A DNA stretch of 64,000 nucleotides from Harmonia axyridis (lineage: Eukaryota; Arthropoda; Insecta; Coleoptera; Coccinellidae), in the NCBI RefSeq assembly GCF_914767665.1, contig NC_059502.1:1550001-1614000 (forward strand), read 5' to 3'. Under the pieces are notes generated by a model that was given only the letters and a program-made list of their open reading frames with translations, searched no databases and had not been told where the DNA came from. This document shows, one piece after another, positions 56,986-64,000 of the stretch. Within the stretch, counting starts at the first letter, position 1, and every line of letters begins with the position of its first letter. Made by a program: the position numbers and the translations under genes.

Positions 56986-57669
56986 GCACGTTTTTGAATG
57001 CGGTGTCACAAAGATATAGTGTAGACGAACATAAAAAAATGTATCAAATTAAAATGCAGCTTTCGCATTTGGGCTCAGAATCCCAAATCCAAGGGTATCT
57101 CAACTTTTTTTTTCCAAATTACGTACAAACGTAAAAACCAACACTTTCCCCAAACTTTCGCTACTTTTCCCGACGCCTCGAAAAAAATTACCGAAATCGA
57201 CTCTAGGGCGTCTCACAGCGTCTGGATGCCGCGTAGCACGAAATCGAATCAGTATGCTCCTCACCATTAGCATCTCGCGTATAAATTCAGTTCTCAAGTT
57301 CACGCAAATTAACCCCAAAGGATGGATTCGTGGAAATGTACCGGCATATCAGATCCTGAATATTCTATTCATAATGACGGCAAGACCAAGGATGCTAGTT
57401 TCTGGCGGATCTCATCGGAATGAGGTTATAGATCGATGACTCTCGCGGAGTGGAAATGGATTGGATTTGCACCTTGGATATGGTATTGTGTGTGGGAAAC
57501 GTGTTTATGACAGGGATTGATGAAGTCGCGGAAAATTATTTTGCAGAAAAGTTTGCGAGTGTGAGATGATCGATCTGACCGTCAAGACTTTATTGTGTTT
57601 TGATCGTTCCACGCCAACTATTTTAATTCGTCATGTGGAGATTTGAGGTTCGAGATAAAAATAATGCTA
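56986..57669. other. Unassigned interval, no gene seen
   Basis: Opposed frames at 57100-57439 have no motif. Somewhat less AT-rich than average. Possibly intronic host DNA. Confidence 0.4.
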
Positions 57670-58226
57670 ACGGGTGTTTTTCTTCGAGGTATATATCTTT
57701 AAGTTGGCATTACTGTTCAAGATGGCGACCGATTCAACAGCTGTCAAGTGAATTATTCTCAGTTTGGTTCGGCAATTCATCATGAATAGACTCACGCCTG
57801 AACAACGCTTGCAAATAGTGCAATTTCATTTCGAAAATAATGGTTCTTTGCGGAATACTTATCGCGCACTACGTCAATTTTATTTTGTTTAGCGATGAAG
57901 CGCACTTCTGGTTGAATGGCTACGTCAACAAACAAAACTGCCGCATTTGGAGTGAAGCTAATCCTCAAGTGTATGTCGAAACACCGTTACATCCAGAAAA
58001 ACTGACTGTTTGGTGCCCTATATGGGCTGGTGGAATCATTGGTCCGTACTTCTTCAAAAACGATGATGGCCAGAACGTTACAGTCAATGGTGATCGATAT
58101 AGAGCCATGATTACTAACTTTTTGAACAACCATGATGTCCAAGAGCTGTGGTTCCAACAAGACGGCGCAACATGTCACACAGCTCGTGCCACAATCGATT
58201 TATTGAAAGACACGTTTAGTGACCCC
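57670..58226 (+). mobile_element. DD41D element, copy I, 3'-truncated
   Basis: The 5' terminal repeat ACGGGTGTTTTTCTTCGAGG sits beside TA. MNRLTPEQRLQIVQFHFENN begins at 57782, with the shared junction GTCAATTTTATTTTGTTTAG at 57874-57893. The open stretch SDEAHFWLNG through QQDGATCHTARA follows, with the FIPEL codons deleted near 58122. It ends at KDTFSD (58226), where unrelated DNA begins. Confidence 0.88.
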
Positions 58227-58639
58227 TTCTTCTTCTTCCTGGGCCTCGCTTTCCGTAAATTTTGCCTTGTAAAATTATCTGCAACAGGCCATATCTATGT
58301 TCATTTCTTGTTATATACCCTAGGCATTCCAGCTTCCGCTGTTTGATTTAGATGGTAGTTCTCGTTATTTTCCAATTCTCTTCAGTTCTAGTTTGGTTGA
58401 ATAAAATTAGAATATTAGGGCTCTCGAAAGAAAGTGACTGCTCACTTGAAATTTTCAGGGTAATTTTGAGAACAGAATACAAAGCTTCGTAAGGATCATC
58501 GAACAACAACGTTTTGAGAAAATAAGGAAAGCTTTTGAGTACTCATTCGTTCATTCACCAATTTCACCCTTGGAGACCTCATAGATGTAGATGTAGATTT
58601 AAGGGAGGTTTCATTCAGAGCTGTTCAGCCATATAAGTG
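58227..58639. other. Unassigned interval, no gene seen
   Basis: Spacer between two element remnants. No motif-bearing frame. Confidence 0.5.
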
Positions 58640-59600
58640 AATTTGAAAGAGGTCGAATTATTGGTCTACTGGAGGCAGGGTTGTCATTTCGAGAAAACGC
58701 AAACAGTACGAGCAGAAATCCAACTACTGTTATGGGATGTTGTCAAGCGTGGTTTGATAATGCTCAAAATCGAAGAAGAGTAGGCACCGGACGTCGAAGG
58801 GACACAAATGAAGTTCAAGATCGATGTTCAAGACTTATGGCCATTAGAGACTCGATCTTTGGCTGATGAGTGGTTAGGAGAACAAGACCATTCTGTGAAT
58901 GTCTGAACGGTTTACCGGCGGATAAGGTCTTTTGAACTGCAGAATTATCGACCCCCATCTTGTGTCACCTCTGACGGTTGGGCATCGCCAGCAACGATAA
59001 CAGTGGTGCAGAGAACGTCAATATTGGAATGGGGAATGGCATCAGGTCGTCTTTTCTGATGAATCTCGATTCTCCTTGGTTGCACATGGTGGCCGAAGAA
59101 GGGTTAGACGACGTCGGGGAGAAAGACGTGATCCTCATTTTATGTAGGCGTTATGGTATGGGGTGCTATTACAGATGCAAGTAGGTCACCTTGAGTCTTA
59201 ATTCGAAGTAACATGACAGCGCTCCGTTACCTCCAAGATATAGTGGAGCCATATGTTCTCCCTTACCTGAACCGGCTCGAGAATCCAATTTTTCAGCAAG
59301 ATAATGCCCGACCTCATGTTGCCAGAGTTATTCAAACTTTTTCGAAGCGAACTATGTGAATCTTTTGGCATGGCCACCCAGATCCCCCCGATCTTTCTCC
59401 CATAGAGCATGTTTGGGACATCATGGGTAAAAGGCTTGGAAATTTACCCAGCCCCCACGGAATTTGGCGGCTCTGAGACATTAAATACAGGTAGCTTGGG
59501 ATAGTATCCCTCAAGAAGAAATAGACCGTCTTATTGCATCAATGCAGAGACGTGTTGGGGAATGTATAGATAATCGCGGTGGACAAACACATTATTAACA
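58640..59600 (+). pseudogene. Second Tc1-like DD34E transposase, decayed
   Basis: Starts with FERGRIIGLLEAGLSFREN, the Tc1 N-terminal helix-turn-helix. It then gives VQDRCSRLMAIRDSIFG, VVFSDESRFSLVAHGGRRRV, QQDNARPHVARVIQTF (frames combined) and RSPDLSPIEHVWDIM. The Asp-Glu spacing is 34. It differs clearly from the T1-T3 family. Stops (for example 58863) and frameshifts are numerous. Terminal repeats were not identified. Confidence 0.8.
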
Positions 59601-60342
59601 AATTTATTAAAAAAATTGTAAACCCTTCGTTTTTTTTTCTACAAATTCAATAATTTACTCCTTGCTATATCATCTATGTTTCACCAAAAAAAAAAGTTGA
59701 ACAGCTCCTTCTAGGTGTTGCAGTTTCTTTGTCAGTTAGCATATTCAGTTCGATTACAATAATTCATTTTTCGAATTATCCAACTAATTTGAATCGGGAC
59801 AATATCGAATTAAGTCATGATTTATACATAATTTGCCTACCGCAGACTCGATATAACAAACGAAACTTCGATTTACCCCAATAATTATTTCGCAGGCTGC
59901 TTCAAAATTGCGGAACATAAATCATCTGTTTCCGTATACAATTCAGAGAATGATTAATACCGATTTGAATTCTGCAACACAACGCCATTTTGTGATCACG
60001 ACAGAACACGAGAAAACTTTCGAAATAAATAATGACTTCGATTCTGGTCCCAAAAGTGTGAAACTCAAAGTTCTTTGCTGGAGGGAAATTGGGAAACGTG
60101 GAAATAGGATATTTTATCGCATATTCTCGTTTCATAGGCGAGACTCGAGTTGCATTATTCTGTATGTTCTATTTGGTTGACATTTCATCACTATGACAAG
60201 AATTCTTTTTGAATTTTGTTGGATCATCACGCAAAAAAAGATGCTTATGAACTAAAAATTGCTTACACATTATTTTGGAGTGAATGAAGCCTTGAACAAA
60301 AAGTAAAACACTTAAAACTAAATTTACATGCCCTTAAATATA
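59601..60342. other. Unassigned interval, no gene seen
   Basis: Opposed frames at 59902-60180 without a motif. Nothing else supported. Confidence 0.45.
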
Positions 60343-61242
60343 GGGTTTTTTTCGAGGTATATAACTTTAAGTTGGCATTACTGTTCGAGATGGCGACCGA
60401 TTTAACAGCTGTCAAGTGATTCATTCTCAGTTTGGTTTGGCAACTGATCATAAATAGACTCACGCCTGAACAACGCTTGCAAATAGTGCAATTTTATTTC
60501 GAAAATAATGGTTCTGTGCGGAATACGTATCGCGCACTACGTCCATTTTATTTTGTTTAACGATGAAGCGCACTTCTGGTTGAATGGCTACGTCAACAAA
60601 CAAAACTGCCGCATTTGGAGTGGAGCTAATCCTCAAGTGTATGTCGAAACACCGTTACATCCAGAAAAACTGACTGTTTGTTGCGCTTTATGGGCTGGTG
60701 GAATCATTGGTCCGTACTTCTTCAAAAACGATGATGGCCAGAACGTTACAGTCGATGGTGATCGGTATAGAGCCATGATTACTAACTTTTTCATTCCTGA
60801 ATTGAACAACCATGATGTCCAGGAGCTGTGATTCCAACAAGAAGGCGCAACGTGTCACGCAGCTCGTGCCAATATCGATTTATTGAAAGACACGTTTGGT
60901 GACCGCCTAATTTCACGTTTTGGACCTGTGAATTGGCCTCCAAGATCTTGTGATTTAACACCGCTAGACTACTTTCTGTGGGGCTATGTAAAGTCATTTG
61001 GAAGACAATATTCGCCGTGTTATTGCCGATATACGGCCACAAATGTTGGAAAAAGTCATCGAAAATTGGACGTCCAGATTGGACTACATTCGAGCCATCC
61101 GTGGCGTTCATATGCCAGAAATCATATTTAAAATGTAATGCCATAAGATTATCTTGCGGATAAATAAAATTCATGTCAATCGAATAATCCATCGTTGTTT
61201 TATTGCAATTTAAACTTCTATAGCTCTAAAAAAACCACCCTT
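60343..61242 (+). mobile_element. DD41D element, copy J
   Basis: 900 bp, TA-flanked, both terminal repeats present. It carries the shared junction GTCCATTTTATTTTGTTTAA (60541-60560). The SDEAH Asp is changed to Asn (FNDEAHFW). TGA replaces the Trp before FQQ near 60828, and Asp to Glu (QQEGATCH) removes the second catalytic residue. The third-Asp region and C-terminus are recognisable, with a small deletion after YVKS. Confidence 0.9.
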
Positions 61243-61249
61243 TAGTACA

Positions 61250-61445
61250 AGGTATCTTTATGAATTCATTACTAAAAATGGAACGATACACGCACAAATT
61301 GTTCAAATACAATGGTTGAAATTTTGCAATCACAGTTCTCAAAGATGAAGCATTTCACAACAATTTTTGTGAAGAGTACTCATCTGAAGAGGTCAAAATG
61401 TAATATATGACATAACAATTTTTGTGAAATCAATAAATATAAGCG
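61250..61445 (+). mobile_element. Second-family DD41D fragment (5' part)
   Basis: ATTACTAAAAATGGAACGAT, then codons resembling MERYT..LFKYNG.NFAITVLKDEAF, match the start of the family at 21430 and 31775. It is short and broken, and ends near AATCAATAAATATAAG. Confidence 0.45.
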
Positions 61446-62752
61446 GAAATAAAGTGTTTTATTCTTTAATCATATTAATTTGAAACAAAATTCATGTTTT
61501 GGAATATATTTGGTTCAAGTATCAATTGGAAAAATTTTGCATAAAAATCCTATCTTGCACTCTTATCACTTATTGATACACCTATTATACCCCAAGCGTT
61601 GAAAGAAAAAAAAGTTTTGGTCCCTCCGTGAATACGGAAACATGAGATCCGTTAATTAAAATTCTGCGCTGAATGAGTTGTAGAGAATATTTTCATAAGT
61701 TCCGAAATATAAATATTTGGAAGATCGATAGGATATCGGGGAGAAAACTCTCATGTCAGTGTTGATTTACGATCATGAGAAAATAACCTTGTTTTCGTTT
61801 CTGTCAAACTTGTGCAATCATTCGTGGAGAAAAGTTTTGTAGTCGGACATTGCCATTTATCTTTTTGTTTTCGCAAGTCATTGACTCCGATCGTTTTTTG
61901 AGGAAAACTGTATTTGGACGACACTTGGTTTGTTTGAGAACCTCGGCCAGAGGAATATATTGAATGGAAATTTGTCAATAGATGTCACTTTCACACAGAA
62001 ATGAAATATATAGGGTGGTCCAGATTTTAGTTCGGCGTCGGATAGAACAACATTTTTTCATGATAAAAAGTTCGAATAAACATGTAACCTAACATGGCCT
62101 GTTTTCGAGATAAATGTTTGAAAAAAAAACAATGTTTATAAATCATTGCTACATATCCGAAAAATAAGCTCCAAAATTAATAATAAATTTATTCATCACA
62201 GCTTACTAACTAGATTTAAACAAGATTGAATTAGATATTTATGATATTTCAATTTTCCCGATGTTTTCGAGAAAATTGTTTGAAATTTTTCACCCGAAAT
62301 CGGTATCAGATACGACAAAACTATAAGAAACCAAAAATATAAGTTTTATAGTATAGTTGCTACATTTTTTCAAACTAGTACTAGTGGTTCGCCAAAAAAA
62401 GTTCTGACAGAAGAAAGCGGTCACTATTCTAAAAAATATACCAACCTGTAGATTCGTATTAGACATTGACCTATCACGTGATTTAAACTCAAAATTGGAA
62501 TAAATATACCATTTCAGTTGAATTTTTTATTTTTTGCAGATGCTATAAGAAGAAAACTAAAACAATTAAACTTTAACACCCTGTATCTCGGAAACAAAGC
62601 GTTTGCGGGCCCATGTTTATGGGACTTTTTCTTCTCAAAATTGGCCTGGGAATCTCTCACTTTCATTTATATCTATCAATTACGAATATTACGAAGATCA
62701 ACGACCCTAAAACAGACCCCTGAATAACACCATCCCCTTTCTCTTTTTCCAG
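61446..62752. other. Unassigned interval with a probable unclassified repeat
   Basis: About 62012 (TATAGGGTGGTCCAGATTTT) to about 62590 (AACACCCTGTATCTCGG) looks like a dispersed repeat with AGGGTG/CACCCT tips. No frame in it has a motif. The last 100 bp before 62752 become pyrimidine-rich, consistent with the splice acceptor there. Confidence 0.4.
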
Positions 62753-63096
62753 CCAACACCACCAGAGATGCCAACAACCCTCCTAGTCGTGCTTCCCTGA
62801 AAAAAAGACCGGACCGAAACAGTAGATCTTCAGGATGTTGTACGCCAGCCAGACTCCCAATGTGATGACCCCTTGTCCCAACTCGACAGCACCCCCGGAA
62901 GGGGCGGGGGGTGCGAACGCGACCTACTTGCTTCTGTACGCGGGGGAGGAGGACCCCCGGACCGACGTCCTGCGGCGCTACTGCTACGGCGTCGCTTTGC
63001 CCTCCATCTGCCTCCTTGGCATCGTCGGCAACGTGTTCAACTTGATTGTGCTGACCAGGAGGAACATGCGGGGCACCGCCTACATCTACATGAGGG
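62753..63096 (+). CDS. First coding exon of a family-A neuropeptide-type GPCR
   Basis: A pyrimidine-rich acceptor ends at 62752 (CTCTTTTTCCAG). The start codon is at 62835 and the donor GTGAGT begins at 63097 (phase 1). The 87 complete codons encode an extracellular N-terminus with two N-glycosylation sites (N16 in NST, N28 in NAT) and transmembrane helix 1 at about residues 50-73. That helix holds the GIVGNV motif (conserved GN, N66) and is followed by LTRRNMRGTAYIYMRG at the first intracellular loop. This loop pattern fits FMRFamide-receptor-like insect GPCRs, but the remaining exons are beyond the window, so the ligand is not certain. A 10-codon upstream frame (ATG at 62769, stop before 62802) lies in the same exon. 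GC content is far above the surroundings. Confidence 0.8.
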
Positions 63097-63177
63097 GTGA
63101 GTTTGTTTACGTAAACGTGGAGGGGGCACAGTGGCGGCTCGTCACTCGTATTTCGAGTGTCGAGGGTGTTTCTTGTA

Positions 63178-64000
63178 AAGGGTGTTTTTTTTTCGAGGTA
63201 TATAACTTTAAGTGGCATTTTGTTCAAGATGGCGACCGATTTAACAGCTGTCAAGTGATTTATTCTCAGTTTGGTTTGGCAATTCATCGTGAATAGACTC
63301 ACGCCTGAACAACGCTTGCAAATAGTGCAGTTTTATTTCGAAAATAATGGTTCTGTGCGGAATACGTATCGCGCACTTCGTCCATTTTATTTTGATTAGC
63401 GATGAAGCGCACTTCTGGTTGAATGGCTACGTCAACAAACAAAACTGCCGCATTCGGAGTGAAGCTAATCCTCAAGTGTATGTCGAAACACCGTTACATC
63501 CAGACAAACTGACTGTTTGGTGCGCTTTATGTGCTGGTGGGATCATTGGTCCGTACTCCTTCAAAAACGATGATGGCCAGAACATTACAGTCAATGCTGA
63601 TCGGTATAGAGCCATGATTATTAACTTTTTCATTCCTGAATTGAACAACCATGATGTCCAGGAGCTGTGGTTCCAACAAGACGGCGCAACATGTCACACA
63701 GCTCGTGCCACAATCGATTTATTGAAAGACACGTTTGGTGACCGCCTAATTTCACGTTTTGGGCCTGTGAATTGGCCTCCAAGATGTTGTGATTTAACAC
63801 CGCTAGACTACTTTCTGTGGGGCTATGTACAGTCATTGGTCTATGCGGATAAGCCACAAACCCTTGACCATTTGGAAGACAACATTCGGCGTGTTATTGC
63901 CGATATACGGCCACAAATGTTGGAAAAAGTCATCGAAAATTGGACGTCCAGATTGGACTACATCCGAGCCAGCCGTGGCGGTCATATGCCAGAAATCATA
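63178..64000 (+). mobile_element. DD41D element, copy K, inside the GPCR intron, cut by the window edge
   Basis: TA precedes AAGGGTGTTTTTTTTTCGAG. MNRL starts as GTGAATAGA, so the ATG is lost. The shared junction GTCCATTTTATTTTGATTAG is at 63380-63399. QQDGATCHTARA, then RCCDLTPLDYFLWGYV, keep the 41-residue spacing. The window ends in GGHMPEII, shortly before the expected 3' end. It lies about 80 bp past the GPCR exon's donor. Confidence 0.9.

Noticed and set aside
62676..63302. 208-codon minus-strand frame over the GPCR exon
   Set aside because: It is the shadow of a GC-rich coding exon and runs into the DD41D element. The plus strand shows a transmembrane helix and splice sites.

Overview
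This window looks like AT-rich nuclear DNA from an insect genome, possibly a beetle (weak inference). It has GT-AG introns, arthropod-type mariner, Tc1, hAT and copia elements, a short tract of TTAGG-type telomere repeat, and a family-A GPCR exon of neuropeptide-receptor type. Host genes are sparse. I find only two credible ones: a small secreted-protein gene on the minus strand at 21856-22609 (two exons, TATA box, poly(A) signal), and the first coding exon of a GPCR at 62753-63096 near the right edge. Nearly everything else that can be named is transposable-element DNA.

Layout. 1-13342 is a tandem segmental duplication (unit 1, 1-5452; unit 2, 5719-13342). Each unit carries a decayed copia pol fragment, a decayed mauritiana-type mariner and part of a long inverted repeat. 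Unit 2 keeps about 2 kb that unit 1 has lost. 14-19 kb holds the first DD41D rosa/VISITOR-like element and a local inversion that cut both a mariner and a separate repeat. 19-21 kb holds a Tc1-like (DD34E) copy and a tRNA-derived SINE head. 21.4-25 kb has DD41D pieces around the secreted-protein gene. 26.9-28.2 kb is a nearly intact Himar1-like mariner with one nonsense codon. 29-32 kb has three more DD41D copies. 34.7-35.8 kb is a Tc1 copy that has lost its DNA-binding domain but keeps an open catalytic domain. 37-46.6 kb has more DD41D copies, a hAT MITE with target-site duplication, a truncated Himar-like copy, and the smallest Tc1 derivative. 47.1-50.1 kb is a complete hAT element with a perfect 8-bp target-site duplication, terminal inverted repeats and a spliced transposase gene that keeps all expected catalytic residues. 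50.4-51.6 kb is a foldback element with arms near 490 bp. 52-62 kb has mariner, DD41D, non-LTR and Tc1 debris. The right end is the GPCR exon with a DD41D copy in the intron after it.

The dominant theme is element families in several states of decay. At least five DD41D copies share one internal-deletion junction, so a deletion derivative multiplied. The Tc1 family is present as a full-length broken copy, a catalytic-only copy and a catalytic-less copy. The strongest candidate for present or recent activity is the hAT element at 47115-50069. I see no CRISPR array, bacterial-type operon, rRNA or functional tRNA gene. Element boundaries were read by eye; no database search was possible.
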